Below, piece after piece: positions 1-9,259 of a stretch of DNA of 64,000 nt. How positions within the stretch are numbered: the first letter of the stretch is position 1; every line of letters starts with the position of its first letter. Source of the DNA: Pseudomonas maioricensis (GTDB lineage: Bacteria; Pseudomonadota; Gammaproteobacteria; Pseudomonadales; Pseudomonadaceae); contig NZ_LOHG01000011.1 in assembly GCF_022790535.1 (NCBI RefSeq), positions 149,820-213,819 on the forward strand, read 5' to 3'. The notes beneath the pieces are model-generated. The model did not search any database. It was not told where the DNA came from and worked only from the letters and a program-made list of their open reading frames with translations. Both the position numbers and the translations under genes were made by a program.

Positions 1-3
1 CTA

Positions 4-1032
4 TCAGACCTGAGAATCTTCCACTTCAAGGACCGCGCGCCCACCAATCGGACATCCATCCATGTAGCGATGCGCCTGAACCACTTCACTGAGCGGGAAA
101 ACACGAGTCTTTAGCGGTGCCAGCACCCGATCGGCCGTCAGTTGGTTGATGTCACGCAGCGCACGTTGCAACGCGGCCTCATCCTGGGTGATGCCCAGCT
201 CCGGCTTGCCGGTGAAGTTGCCCAGGCAATGCACGAAAAACTGGATGTTCTTCTGGAAAGCTGCGCAGGCAGGAAATGGCGTCTGATTACCGCCTTGCAG
301 GCCGTAAAGCACCAGACTGCCACGCGGCGCCAGCACATCACCCATGATCGACATCTGCGGGCCACCCAGACCGTCAAGCACCACATCGACACCGCGGTTA
401 TCGGTGTACTTGTTAACGGCCATCAACAAGTCCTGCTCCTCAGTTACCACCACCTTGTCGGCACCCAGAGAGAGCAGATACTCACGAGCATCATCCGTTT
501 TGGTCACAGCGATTACTCGTGCACCCAACGCTTTACCCAACTGTACGAACGATGGGCCTGCGCAGTGACTGGCATCCGTCACCAGCGCCGTCTGGCCTGG
601 CTTGATTCGCGCCAGATCGACATAAGCAAAATAAGCCACCAGCAGCGACGTGTAATGAACACTGGCCTCAACCGGCGTCAGCACGTCGGGGTAACGCGTC
701 AGAGACGTACGGGGCAGGACGATCAGTTCGCCATAAACCGGATGCTGGTTCGGATCCGCTGACGGGAAGCTGGCAACCTTGTCGCCAATTTTCAGATCGT
801 CCACGCCGTCGCCGAGAGCGGTGACCACACCGGCCATCTCGTGGCCGAGGCCAGCGGGAAGCCGTGCCTGGGAAGGAGCCAGATTTTGCCGCCAAAGCAC
901 GTCGTACCAGCTGATACCGATTGCCTGGACACGTACCTGTACCTCACCGGGTGCTGGCAACGCGACCGGATGCTCTTCGACCTTGAGCACCTCGGCTGGA
1001 CCAAACTGATGAAAACGAATCGTGCGGGACAT
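4..1032 (-). CDS. mexS: MexS-like NADPH:quinone/alcohol oxidoreductase (MDR family)
   Basis: A 342-residue medium-chain dehydrogenase/reductase. It has the N-terminal GroES-like fold with GLGHEMAGVV near residue 61 and a Rossmann part around residues 145-200. The usual Ala-x-x-Gly-x-x-Gly nucleotide loop is replaced by TDASHCAGPS, so cofactor binding may differ. I see no clear catalytic zinc cysteine set. It is divergent from a mexT-like LysR gene, which is the arrangement of mexS and mexT in P. aeruginosa, where MexS (a proposed detoxifying oxidoreductase) keeps MexT-driven mexEF-oprN expression low (known). The symbol rests on this context; a generic quinone oxidoreductase is the alternative. 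The stop codon lies at the very edge of the window. Confidence 0.65.
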   Translation of the reverse strand: MSRTIRFHQFGPAEVLKVEEHPVALPAPGEVQVRVQAIGISWYDVLWRQNLAPSQARLPAGLGHEMAGVVTALGDGVDDLKIGDKVASFPSADPNQHPVYGELIVLPRTSLTRYPDVLTPVEASVHYTSLLVAYFAYVDLARIKPGQTALVTDASHCAGPSFVQLGKALGARVIAVTKTDDAREYLLSLGADKVVVTEEQDLLMAVNKYTDNRGVDVVLDGLGGPQMSIMGDVLAPRGSLVLYGLQGGNQTPFPACAAFQKNIQFFVHCLGNFTGKPELGITQDEAALQRALRDINQLTADRVLAPLKTRVFPLSEVVQAHRYMDGCPIGGRAVLEVEDSQV

Positions 1033-1108
1033 TTCGAACCTCGCCTAGAAAACCTTGATGCCATGAACTCTATCCGGGCTCTGCCGGTAACACTATCAGT
1101 GGCTATTA

Positions 1109-1132
1109 ATAGTCGACATGTCTGTCATCGAT
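1109..1132 (-). promoter_or_regulatory. Candidate MexT (nod-box-like) site upstream of the mexS-like gene
   Basis: On the minus strand the segment reads ATCG, five bases, AGACAT, four bases, ACTAT. The MexT consensus I recall from P. aeruginosa is ATCA-N5-GTCGAT-N4-ACYAT. The outer blocks and spacing fit, the central block only at its last two bases. It ends about 77 bases before the mexS-like start codon, a usual place for a LysR activator. Inference only. Confidence 0.35.
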
Positions 1133-1535
1133 TGTCATAGGTTTCGCAGGGGTATTCCCGGATCAATCCTGCGACGCCCATGCATCCATAGGCGGCCATT
1201 GTTCGCATGTCAGCCAGACAATGCAACCCATAGCGCTGCTGTACGCTTCACCTCACACGGTCTGCTCAGGCAAAAAACGCTGTACTGATTAGGCGCGTCG
1301 GCGAGCTGCTCGTTCCATCGACTTGCCGCGCGGTCGTGACGCCCAAGCGATGGGGCGGGCTCAAGGTTAAATTTATGAATGCGTAAATGTAGCGTTTGCT
1401 CGTATTATTCACGCCACAGATGTGTAGGAGAATTGCCGCTGGATTATCGGCATCATCCGCCCCGCTTCACTTAACGCTGATAAATGTCAGCTGTTTGCAC
1501 ACCATCGCATTGATCAACGGCTGAGATCTCCCGCC
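1133..1535. other. Intergenic region between divergent mexS-like and mexT genes
   Basis: With the candidate MexT site this forms a gap of about 500 bases with no convincing coding frame. AT-rich stretches around 1370-1415 could hold the mexT promoter. A GGAGAATT element near 1427 is too far from the mexT start to serve it. Confidence 0.5.
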
Positions 1536-2450
1536 ATGAACCGCAACGACCTGCGTCGCGTCGACCTCAATTTGCTCATCGTTTTCGAAACCCTGATGCA
1601 TGAGCGCAGTGTTACGCGGGCGGCCGAAAAGCTGTTTCTCGGGCAGCCAGCAATCAGCGCAGCGCTGTCACGATTGCGCGGTCTGTTCGACGACCCCTTG
1701 TTCGTCCGCACCGGACGCAGCATGGAGCCGACCGCCAGGGCTACAGAGATTTTCGCCCTGCTTTCACCGGCTCTTGATTCGATTTCAACGGCGGTCAGTC
1801 GCGCATCGGAGTTTGATCCTGCGACCAGCACCGCCGTATTCCGGATAGGCCTGTCGGATGACGCGGAGTTCGCCCTTCTGCCGTCGTTGCTCAAACGTCT
1901 GCGCTCGGAGTCGCCGGGTATCGTCCTCGTGGTCCGCCGGGTCAACTACATTCTGATGCCCGCATTGCTGGCGTCGGGCGAGATATCCATTGGCGTCAGC
2001 TACACCAACGACTTGCCCGCCAACGCCAAGCGCAAAGTCTTGCGCAGAAGCAAGGCCATGCTGCTGCGCGCCGACACCATGCCTGGTCCGTTAAGCCTGG
2101 AAGACTTCTGCTCCCGACCCCATGCACTGGTTTCATTCGCCGGCGACTTGAGCGGCTTTATCGATGAACACCTGGAAAAAATCGGCTGCAAACGCCACGT
2201 CGTCCTCGCCGTACCGCAATTCAACGGCCTGGCAACCCTGCTCACCGGTACCGACATCGTCGCCACCGTGCCCGACTACGCAGCCGCCGTCCTGGCAGCC
2301 GCTGGTGGTGTAAGGGCCGAGGCGTTACCGATCGAAACCCAGACCTTCGAACTGCACATGGCCTGGCGTGGGTCGCAGGATAATGATCCGGGTGAGCGAT
2401 GGTTGCGTTCGCGGATTCAGATGTTTTTTGGGGACCCTGACAGCCTCTAA
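1536..2450 (+). CDS. mexT: MexT-like LysR-family transcriptional regulator
   Basis: A 304-residue LysR regulator. The N-terminal helix-turn-helix spans about residues 8-66 (DLNLLIVFETLM, RAAEKLFLGQPAISAALSRL, DDPLFVRTGR). The substrate-binding domain follows to the C-terminus. The opening MNRNDLRRVDLNLLI and the closing WLRSRIQMFFGD belong to the NodD/MexT branch of the family. Known role of MexT: activation of the mexEF-oprN efflux operon and of mexS. Divergent transcription from a mexS-like gene supports the name. The mexEF-oprN operon is present in this window at 51.2-57.1 kb rather than directly downstream as in P. aeruginosa. Confidence 0.8.
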   Translation: MNRNDLRRVDLNLLIVFETLMHERSVTRAAEKLFLGQPAISAALSRLRGLFDDPLFVRTGRSMEPTARATEIFALLSPALDSISTAVSRASEFDPATSTAVFRIGLSDDAEFALLPSLLKRLRSESPGIVLVVRRVNYILMPALLASGEISIGVSYTNDLPANAKRKVLRRSKAMLLRADTMPGPLSLEDFCSRPHALVSFAGDLSGFIDEHLEKIGCKRHVVLAVPQFNGLATLLTGTDIVATVPDYAAAVLAAAGGVRAEALPIETQTFELHMAWRGSQDNDPGERWLRSRIQMFFGDPDSL

Positions 2451-2570
2451 GCGTCGTCTGGAAGGCTTGTTTATCTTCCTTGAAACAAAGCACCAACTTG
2501 ACGGTATTCACAAGCCTGTCATGGGTATCTCCTGATTACAGACGGAATCGAGGCGATTCGGCAGACCTGA

Positions 2571-3821
2571 TCAAAGGTGCAACGCAGGCTTGGGCTGGCG
2601 AACGCCATGAGCAGAAGGTACGCGGACACGCAGCGCAATCAGCAACGCAGCCAGCAGCATCAGCACAGCCGCCGCGACGAATACGCCTGCGCTGCCACCG
2701 AGGCTGAACATTGCACCGCCAGCGGCGGCGCCTGTGGCGATGGCTGACTGCACAGAGGCCACTACCATGCCTCCGGCGCTTTCCGCCTGATCAGGTACCG
2801 CGCTGGCGACCCAGTTCGACCACGCCACCGGCACGCCGCCAAAGGCCAGCCCCCAGATCGCCAGCAGTACCGCTTGCCCCGGTACCGAGGCAGGCAACAG
2901 CACCAAGGCCAGTGCTGCAACACCGACCAGCGCGGGCATCAATACGAGAGTGGCCAGCGGATGGCGCTCCAGCAGCTTCCCGGCCAACAGCGTGCCGACG
3001 AAATTCGCCATACCGAACCCCAGCAGCATCAGCGACAGGCCTTGCGAGCCAATGCCGGTCGTCCCTTCAAGGAAAGGCCGGACATAGGTGAACATCGCGA
3101 AGTGGCCACTGTGCACCAGCACGCAACCGAACATCCCCATGGCGATGCCCGGGCGCACCAACACCTCTAAAACGGTGCGCAGTCTTGCCGGCCGACGCGG
3201 CGCGAGGCGCGGCAGAGTGAACGACTGAAAAGCCAGGGTCACCATGCCTACCGCCGCCGCTGCAAAGAACGCACTGCGCCAGCCATACAGCCCGCCCATA
3301 TAGCTGCCCAGCGGCACAGCCACTACCGTGCCGATGGCGATGCCGCTGAAAATGATCGACAGCGCCCGGGGCAACAGAGCACTCGGCACCAGGCGCATCG
3401 CTACTGCCGCCGCCATGCTCCAGAAACCGCCAAGGGCAATGCCGAGCAAGATGCGCATCAATAACAGCACCGCGAAGCTGGAGGAAACGGCGACCAGCAG
3501 ATTGGAGGCGACCATCAACGTGGAAAAGCCCAGCAACACCCAACGTCGGTCGATGCCTCGGGTCAGGCCTGGGACCAACAAACCAGCGAACAGCGCCACC
3601 ACTGCGGTCACCGTTACCGCCTGGCCAGCCAGCGCTTCGGACACTCCCAGGTCGGTAGCCATCAGGGTCAACAAACTCGCCGGAAGGTACTCAGCGGTCA
3701 GTAAGCCGAACACTCCCATTGCCAACGAGAAGACGGCCATCCACGCGGGCGTCGCAGGCTCTACGTCCGCGTCGACGCCGGAATGGCGGTCGGATACGGC
3801 GTTACATACACAGTCAGTCAT
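2571..3821 (-). CDS. MFS transporter, DHA1 drug/metabolite exporter family
   Basis: A 416-residue protein with about 12 hydrophobic segments and a polar N-terminus of about 27 residues (MTDCVCNAVSDRHSG). The segment LLMRILLGIALGGFWSM in the first half is typical of the NepI/AraJ-like branch of DHA1 exporters. Likely a proton-coupled inner-membrane exporter of a small molecule; the substrate cannot be read from sequence. It is divergent from an AraC-family gene about 100 bases away, so that protein is its probable regulator (inference). No terminator is obvious downstream. Confidence 0.85.
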   Translation of the reverse strand: MTDCVCNAVSDRHSGVDADVEPATPAWMAVFSLAMGVFGLLTAEYLPASLLTLMATDLGVSEALAGQAVTVTAVVALFAGLLVPGLTRGIDRRWVLLGFSTLMVASNLLVAVSSSFAVLLLMRILLGIALGGFWSMAAAVAMRLVPSALLPRALSIIFSGIAIGTVVAVPLGSYMGGLYGWRSAFFAAAAVGMVTLAFQSFTLPRLAPRRPARLRTVLEVLVRPGIAMGMFGCVLVHSGHFAMFTYVRPFLEGTTGIGSQGLSLMLLGFGMANFVGTLLAGKLLERHPLATLVLMPALVGVAALALVLLPASVPGQAVLLAIWGLAFGGVPVAWSNWVASAVPDQAESAGGMVVASVQSAIATGAAAGGAMFSLGGSAGVFVAAAVLMLLAALLIALRVRVPSAHGVRQPKPALHL

Positions 3822-3884
3822 TGCACGGATCTCCCAATCTTCATTACGAACCGAAGTCTAGGCGCCGAAAACCGGATGATCTAT

Positions 3885-3909
3885 GATCCAAAGTCTGTAC
3901 TTTTTGATC
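3885..3909. promoter_or_regulatory. Imperfect inverted repeat between MFS and AraC genes
   Basis: GATC, one base, AAAGT, four bases, ACTTT, two bases, GATC: a near-palindrome centred in the divergent promoter region, 15 bases before the AraC-family start. It could be the operator for the adjacent regulator. Seen directly; the role is inferred. Confidence 0.3.
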
Positions 3910-3923
3910 AAAACACCTGAACG

Positions 3924-4892
3924 ATGCCAGCGGATCAGTTTGCTCTCTCCTCGGACCTCATCAACGAGCTGTTGCGCGGCATGCGCTTGCGTGGCGTTGA
4001 ATACCGGCGTATCCAGACGGGCCCAACATTTGGTTTGGGTTTCGCGGAAAAACCTGGGCACGCTTGGTTCCACTTCATGGCCGTCGGCAATGCGGTGCTG
4101 CAAATGGAAGACGGCAGCACCTACGCGCTGTCTGCCGGCAACGCCGTGTTCATCTCCCATGGCGCAGCCCATCAACTGTTTTCCCATCAGGACGCGCCTG
4201 TCCAGGACATCGACCGTTTAGACGGCGCGCCCTTGGGTGACACCGTCAGCGCGGTGGATACCGGAACCGATGCCAGCCCCACGCCGAGCACTATTTTGTT
4301 CAGTGGTTGTATGGAGTTTGAACTGGGCAGTATTCATGGCCTTGGCCGACTGATGCCGGGCCTGATGCTGATTGATGCAGGCGGTCAGCGTTACCCTGGG
4401 CTGGTGCCGATTCTGACCACCATGGAACGCGAGGTCAGCGCTGCCCGTGTCGGCTTCGCCGGTATCCTCGCGCGGTTGGCCGACGTAGTGGCTGCCATGG
4501 TCGTTCGCGGCTGGGTCGAGTGCGCCTGCGGCAATGCCTCTGGCCTGGTCGCCGCCTTGCGCGATCCACGCCTGGCCGGTGCACTGCTGGCGCTCCATCA
4601 ACAACCGGGCCGTGACTGGACCGTTGCGCAGTTGGCAGAGCACTGCAATACCTCGCGCTCGGTCTTCGCAGACCGCTTCCAGGTGACGATTGGCATGGCC
4701 CCGCTGCGCTATGTCACCGAACTGCGAATGCGGCTTGCAAGCCAGTGGCTGACCCTCGAAAGGCTACCGATTGAAGAGGTCGCGCAGCGTCTGGGCTATA
4801 CATCCCAGGCCGCGTTCAGTCGTGCATTCAAGCGCATTACGGGCAAGACGCCTGGATTGAGTCGTAAGGTGAGGCAAGCCGAACGCAGCTAG
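3924..4892 (+). CDS. AraC-family transcriptional regulator with N-terminal cupin domain
   Basis: A 322-residue protein. Residues about 1-200 match the cupin-type (Cupin_6/AraC_binding) sensor domain, including GHAWFHFMAVGNAVL and ISHGAAHQLF. The C-terminal 100 residues hold two AraC helix-turn-helix motifs: WTVAQLAEHCNTSRSVFADRFQ and LPIEEVAQRLGYTSQAAFSRAFKRITGKTP. The start at 3924 lacks a strong ribosome binding site. The gene is divergent from the MFS exporter and probably controls it in response to a small ligand. Such pairs are common in Pseudomonas and Burkholderia. Confidence 0.88.
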   Translation: MPADQFALSSDLINELLRGMRLRGVEYRRIQTGPTFGLGFAEKPGHAWFHFMAVGNAVLQMEDGSTYALSAGNAVFISHGAAHQLFSHQDAPVQDIDRLDGAPLGDTVSAVDTGTDASPTPSTILFSGCMEFELGSIHGLGRLMPGLMLIDAGGQRYPGLVPILTTMEREVSAARVGFAGILARLADVVAAMVVRGWVECACGNASGLVAALRDPRLAGALLALHQQPGRDWTVAQLAEHCNTSRSVFADRFQVTIGMAPLRYVTELRMRLASQWLTLERLPIEEVAQRLGYTSQAAFSRAFKRITGKTPGLSRKVRQAERS

Positions 4893-4913
4893 TAGTTGAT
4901 CCGTGCCCCAGAC

Positions 4914-5675
4914 TCATTTCCCCCCCGTTACATCAAGGAATGTACCGGTAACGAATGACGCCTCCGCGCTTGCCAGCCATAGAATCGCGCGTGCGACCTC
5001 CTCCGGCTGACCACCGCGTCCCATGGGGATCGAGTCCTTGACGCGATCGACCCGCCCCGGCTCTCCGCCACTGGCATGCATTTCGGTATAGATATGTCCG
5101 GGGCGAATACAGTTGACGCGTATGCCTTCCCGGGCCACCTCCTTTGCAAAGCCAATGGTGAAGGTCTCCAACGCCCCCTTTGACGCCGCATAGTCGACGT
5201 ACTCATTGGGACTACCAAGTCGCGCCGAGGCCGATGAGACATTGATCACCACCCCGCCCGGGCCGTTGTGACGGTAAGACATGCGCTTAACCGCCTGTTG
5301 GGCACAGAGAATTGGCCCAATGGCGTTGACCGCAAAGATCCGCTGCATCCGCTCGAAGCCGAGGTCCTCCAGGCGTGACTGAGGCGACAGCATTCCCGCG
5401 TTATTAACCAAGACGTCAATGCGCCCGAACGTCCGGTCGATGGCCGAGAACAAATCGGCCACCTGTTGGGGATCCGCACTGTCGGCCCGCATCGCCAACG
5501 CCCGGTGCCCCAATGCCTCCACATCCGCAACCACAGCAAGCGCTGCGGCCTCGTTTGCGACGTAGCTGATCGCAACGTCATAACCGCTTGCGGCCGCCAG
5601 CCGGGCCGTTGCTGCCCCTACTCCACGACTTCCACCCGTGATCAGAATCAGCGGTGCCTGCGAGACGTTGACCAT
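4914..5675 (-). CDS. SDR family oxidoreductase
   Basis: A 253-residue classical short-chain dehydrogenase. The cofactor motif TGGSRGVG is near residue 11, NNAG near residue 92, the catalytic Ser in INVSSASARLG, and the YxxxK pair in YVDYAASKGALE. The C-terminal FVTGTFLDVTGG is typical of the family. The ATG at 5675 is preceded on the minus strand by CAGGAG at a good distance, so I prefer it over a longer frame running upstream to 5744. Probably an NADP-dependent reductase. It lies 29 bases downstream of the EamA gene on the same strand and may be cotranscribed with it. Confidence 0.88.
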   Translation of the reverse strand: MVNVSQAPLILITGGSRGVGAATARLAAASGYDVAISYVANEAAALAVVADVEALGHRALAMRADSADPQQVADLFSAIDRTFGRIDVLVNNAGMLSPQSRLEDLGFERMQRIFAVNAIGPILCAQQAVKRMSYRHNGPGGVVINVSSASARLGSPNEYVDYAASKGALETFTIGFAKEVAREGIRVNCIRPGHIYTEMHASGGEPGRVDRVKDSIPMGRGGQPEEVARAILWLASAEASFVTGTFLDVTGGK

Positions 5676-5704
5676 TAAACATAACTCCTGAGCCGTTGGC
5701 TGTA

Positions 5705-6532
5705 TTAGCCGATAATGAGGATGCCGCTGGCGATCACTACGCACGCCAGTATCCGGCGGGCGGTGAGCGTCTCGCCGAGAAACAGATAGCCGATCAACGC
5801 CGCAAACAGCACGCTGGTTTCCCGCAATGCCGATACCGCACCCAGAGGCGCTTCGTTCATGGCGTAGATGACCATTGCATAGGCGAGCAAGGAGACCAGC
5901 CCGCCGACCACAGCAGTCACTGTTCCGGGCCGGACGGAGAACAAGCTGCGAGTGTCACGCAGGCCGATGTAGACAATCGGCATCAGCACGCCCCACAGGG
6001 CGCACATCCACACCGTGTAGGCAAGCGGCGCGCCGGATAGCCTGGCACCAATGCCGTCGACCACGCTGTAGGCGGCGATAAAGCCGCCCGTTCCCAGCGC
6101 ATAGGGCAGGCTGGGAACCGATAGACTGCGGCCTCTGAAAGCCAGCGAAATAATCCCGCCTGACACCAGCGCAATGCCGAGTAATACCTCAGGCGTAATG
6201 CTTTCTCCGGCAAACACCGCGGCCCCCAAAGTGATCAGCACCGGCGACGATCCACGTGAAATCGGATAGATCTGCCCCAGGTCGCCGACCCGGTAACTGC
6301 GCACCAGAAACAGGTTGTAGCCGACATGCAGCACCCCCGAAAGCACCGCGTAACCCCAACTCTCAATCGCGGGCGGCGCCATGAACACTGCGGCGACGAT
6401 ACTAGTGATGGCGATGGCAATGCACATCACCGTCATGGACCACAACCGATCGGCACCGCTACGCAGCAGCGCGTTCCAACTGGCATGCAGAAGCGCGGCG
6501 AAAAGCACGAGGAGGATGATATGAATAGGCAT
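5705..6532 (-). CDS. EamA/DMT family transporter
   Basis: A 275-residue membrane protein with about ten short hydrophobic segments in two repeated halves, as in drug/metabolite transporters. The N-terminus IILLVLFAALLHASWNALLRSG is typical of one DMT branch, and GETLTARRILACVVIASGILII ends the second repeat. Likely an exporter of metabolites or amino acids. The start is uncertain: the same frame extends to an ATG at 6556, and neither has a strong ribosome binding site. I took 6532 because it begins right at the first membrane helix. Confidence 0.8.
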   Translation of the reverse strand: MPIHIILLVLFAALLHASWNALLRSGADRLWSMTVMCIAIAITSIVAAVFMAPPAIESWGYAVLSGVLHVGYNLFLVRSYRVGDLGQIYPISRGSSPVLITLGAAVFAGESITPEVLLGIALVSGGIISLAFRGRSLSVPSLPYALGTGGFIAAYSVVDGIGARLSGAPLAYTVWMCALWGVLMPIVYIGLRDTRSLFSVRPGTVTAVVGGLVSLLAYAMVIYAMNEAPLGAVSALRETSVLFAALIGYLFLGETLTARRILACVVIASGILIIG

Positions 6533-6606
6533 GCGCCACTTTAGGCAATGTGGCACCGGGACTAAAGCGAAGTCTCCTCATCGCAGCATGAGCTAATACT
6601 CATAAC

Positions 6607-7512
6607 TCACTCATCCGGTTGCTGGACTTTCAGTGCCTCGCTGACCAGCCATTGGCGAAAGCTGGCGATGTGCGGCTGCGATTCGATGCCCTTGGGGCAG
6701 ACGAAGTAATAAGCCAATGGCGATGGAAGCGCCACATCAAACAGCCGCACCAAACGGCCATCGCTGATTTCATTCTCGACATGCCCGCTGCGCACCAATG
6801 CAACGCCTTGGCCGAGCAAAGCTGCCTCGACCGTCATGTTGGTATCGCCAAATCTGACGCTCTCCCGGAGCGGTAAATAGGCCAGGCCGACGGCTTGAAA
6901 CCATACCTCCCATTTTGGTACCAACTCGGCACCATCCCGCGTCAGTAGCGGGAAGTGCAACAGTTCTGCAGGGCTCTGCGGAATCCCGACGCGGCGCAAC
7001 AGTTCAGGGCTGGCCACAGGAAATACCTCCTCCCCAAACAGGAACTCAGAATGCAGACCGGGGTAATTGCCCTTGCCGAGCCTGATCGCAACATCAGCCT
7101 GACCGTGAGAAAAGTGGATGACTTTATCCGTGGTGTCCAGCGCGACCAAGAGCTCGGGGTGTTGACGAGAAAGACGCGGCAAGCGTGGCAGCAGCCATTT
7201 GAGAGCGAAGGAATAGGTGGTGCTGACGCTGAGTCGAACCCTGTCCTTTTGCTCGCGCAAATCTCCCAAAGTCGCCTCCAGGCTGATGAAAAACTCCCGC
7301 ACGATGGGCGCCAGCGCAGCCCCCGCTGCCGTGAGGCGTAACGCCTTGCCACGCTCAAACAACTGCACTCCCCACAGGGCCTCAAGATGCTTGAGCTGAT
7401 GACTGACCGCGCTTTGAGTCACATGTAGCTCTTGTGCGGCCGACGTAAAGGTCAAGTGCCGGGTGGCAGCTTCAAATGCGCGCAAGGTCGCGGTGGGCGG
7501 CAGGTCTCTCAT
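6607..7512 (-). CDS. LysR-family regulator, GcvA-like
   Basis: A 301-residue LysR regulator of the GcvA branch. It starts MRDLPPTATLRAFEAATRH and the helix-turn-helix FTSAAQELHVTQSAVSHQLKHLE follows. The effector domain fills the rest. The frame extends upstream to 7551, but MRDLPP is the family start and is kept in the duplicated fragment at 26.3 kb, so I place the start at 7512. It may control the EamA and SDR genes downstream or the tct operon; the sequence does not decide. A 5' piece of this gene and its leader has a second, truncated copy about 18.8 kb away. Confidence 0.88.
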   Translation of the reverse strand: MRDLPPTATLRAFEAATRHLTFTSAAQELHVTQSAVSHQLKHLEALWGVQLFERGKALRLTAAGAALAPIVREFFISLEATLGDLREQKDRVRLSVSTTYSFALKWLLPRLPRLSRQHPELLVALDTTDKVIHFSHGQADVAIRLGKGNYPGLHSEFLFGEEVFPVASPELLRRVGIPQSPAELLHFPLLTRDGAELVPKWEVWFQAVGLAYLPLRESVRFGDTNMTVEAALLGQGVALVRSGHVENEISDGRLVRLFDVALPSPLAYYFVCPKGIESQPHIASFRQWLVSEALKVQQPDE

Positions 7513-7678
7513 AGGGGGCAGTATCCAGCGAGTTAAGAAGAGCGCATACATGAACGCTAGCTCATGATAGAGCTAAACTTACTCGAAACGTGATGGCGAC
7601 TGCATTGAACGATCTGCCACAAGCACATCCCCAATGTCGCGCATCACTTGCCTGATGGCCTGATCGGCACGGTTCCAA

Positions 7679-7712
7679 TGACTGGCATCGATGCAAAGAT
7701 TGATGCCAGTCA
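7679..7712. repeat. Perfect 11-bp inverted repeat downstream of tctA
   Basis: TGACTGGCATC and its exact complement GATGCCAGTCA are separated by 12 bases. The hairpin starts 15 bases beyond the tctA stop on the minus strand and likely marks the 3' end of the tct transcript. It lacks a T-run, so it is a weak factor-independent terminator at best and may act as an mRNA-stabilising stem. Confidence 0.5.
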
Positions 7713-7727
7713 GTACAACCCCTTAGA

Positions 7728-9248
7728 TCAAGTGCGCAGGATCTCGTCGATGGCACTCTTCTTCGGCCGCATCGCGCTGTAGACCTGCCAAATGATGAAA
7801 ACCAGCGCCAGTGCCAGGAACGAGGCAGCGATGGGATTGGCAAGGAATGCCAGGAAGTTGCCATCCGACAGCATGAGTCCGCGACGCAAGTTGGTTTCAG
7901 CCATAGGCCCCAGAATGAAGCCGATAATGAACGGTGCTGCGGGCATGCCCGCCTTGACGAAGCCATAGCCAAGGACACCGAATAACAAAATCGACCAGAC
8001 ATCGAACAGGCGGCTGGACAAGCCGAAAGCTCCGACGACACAGAGCACCAGAATGATCGGCAGCAAAATGTGTTTTGGCACATCCAGCAGCTTGATGAAC
8101 AGGCGCAGGCCGTAGAACTCCATGAACAGCATCATGAAGGTGGCGACGATCAATGCAGCAAAGATCGTGTACACCAGCGGCCCCTGGCTTATAAACAGCA
8201 GCGGCCCTGGCTGGATACCGTGTATCAGAAAACCGCCGAGCATGATCGCGGTAACGGTGTCACCGGGAATACCCAGTGTCATCAAAGGCATCATGGCGCC
8301 GCCGATACCCGCGTTGTTCGCCGTTTCACTGGCAACGACCCCACCGATGTTGCCTTTGCCGTAGGAGTCAGGATCCTTGGCGCGCTTCTTGGCGATGATA
8401 TACGCCACCAGGTTTGAAGTGCCCGCACCAATGCCCGGCAAAATGCCAATCCCCAAACCTATTAGCGCGGAGCGAAAAGAGTTAGGAATCTGCTCGCGAA
8501 ACTCTTTGAGTGAGAAACCGAAGCCTTTGATGTTTTTCATGCTCACTGAGCGTGCCTTGCCCTGCTTGGCATATCGGCCGGATTCCGCAAGCTTGATAAT
8601 CTCGGCGACCGCAAACATGCCGATCATTACCGTGAGCATGGAAAAGCCACCGTTCAGTTCAGGGAAGCCGAAGGTGAAGCGGCGGATCGCTTCAACCGGA
8701 GCAATACCCACGGTAGAAACGGCAAAGCCCAATGCGCCCGCGAATAACCCTTTGGCCATGGACCCCGCAGACAGCGTGGCAATCAGGGTCAAGGAGAACA
8801 CTGCGATCGCAAAATATTCATGAGGACCGAAACGTAATGCGACCTTGGCAAGCTGCGGAGCGATGAACATCAGCGCCGCAATACTGAACAGAGTGCCCAA
8901 AAAGGAGAAGACGATGCCAATGCCCAGCGCCTTGACGCCATGGCCCTGCTCCATCAGCGGCCCACCGTCGAACACCGTCGCAATCGATGACGGTGTCCCG
9001 GGAATCTTCAGCAGGATCGCCGAGATAAGCCCCCCCGAGGTGGCACCAATGAACAGCGACACCAACAACGAAAGACCGGCCTGAGGCCCCATGGTAAAGG
9101 TCAGCGGCAGGCACAGTGCGACGGCCATAGTGGCTGACAGACCGGGCACGGCACCGAAGACGATTCCCACGGCCACGCCGATGGCCATCAGCAACATGAT
9201 ATTGATTGAGAAAACTGCACCGAAGCCTTGCTGTAACAAGTCGAGCAT
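7728..9248 (-). CDS. tctA: Tripartite tricarboxylate transporter, large permease TctA
   Basis: A 506-residue inner-membrane permease with about 12 helices. The TctA signatures are plain: GIVFGAVPGLSATMAVAL near residue 30, GATSGGLISAILLKIPGTPSS, and GIGILPGIGAGTSNLVAY. It works with the small membrane subunit TctB and the periplasmic receptor TctC, encoded just upstream on the same strand, to import carboxylates by a secondary mechanism (known for the family). The gap to tctB is 11 bases, so this is one operon in the order tctC-tctB-tctA. The substrate (citrate, tricarballylate or another acid) cannot be told. Confidence 0.95.
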   Translation of the reverse strand: MLDLLQQGFGAVFSINIMLLMAIGVAVGIVFGAVPGLSATMAVALCLPLTFTMGPQAGLSLLVSLFIGATSGGLISAILLKIPGTPSSIATVFDGGPLMEQGHGVKALGIGIVFSFLGTLFSIAALMFIAPQLAKVALRFGPHEYFAIAVFSLTLIATLSAGSMAKGLFAGALGFAVSTVGIAPVEAIRRFTFGFPELNGGFSMLTVMIGMFAVAEIIKLAESGRYAKQGKARSVSMKNIKGFGFSLKEFREQIPNSFRSALIGLGIGILPGIGAGTSNLVAYIIAKKRAKDPDSYGKGNIGGVVASETANNAGIGGAMMPLMTLGIPGDTVTAIMLGGFLIHGIQPGPLLFISQGPLVYTIFAALIVATFMMLFMEFYGLRLFIKLLDVPKHILLPIILVLCVVGAFGLSSRLFDVWSILLFGVLGYGFVKAGMPAAPFIIGFILGPMAETNLRRGLMLSDGNFLAFLANPIAASFLALALVFIIWQVYSAMRPKKSAIDEILRT

Positions 9249-9259
9249 GCGAGATACTC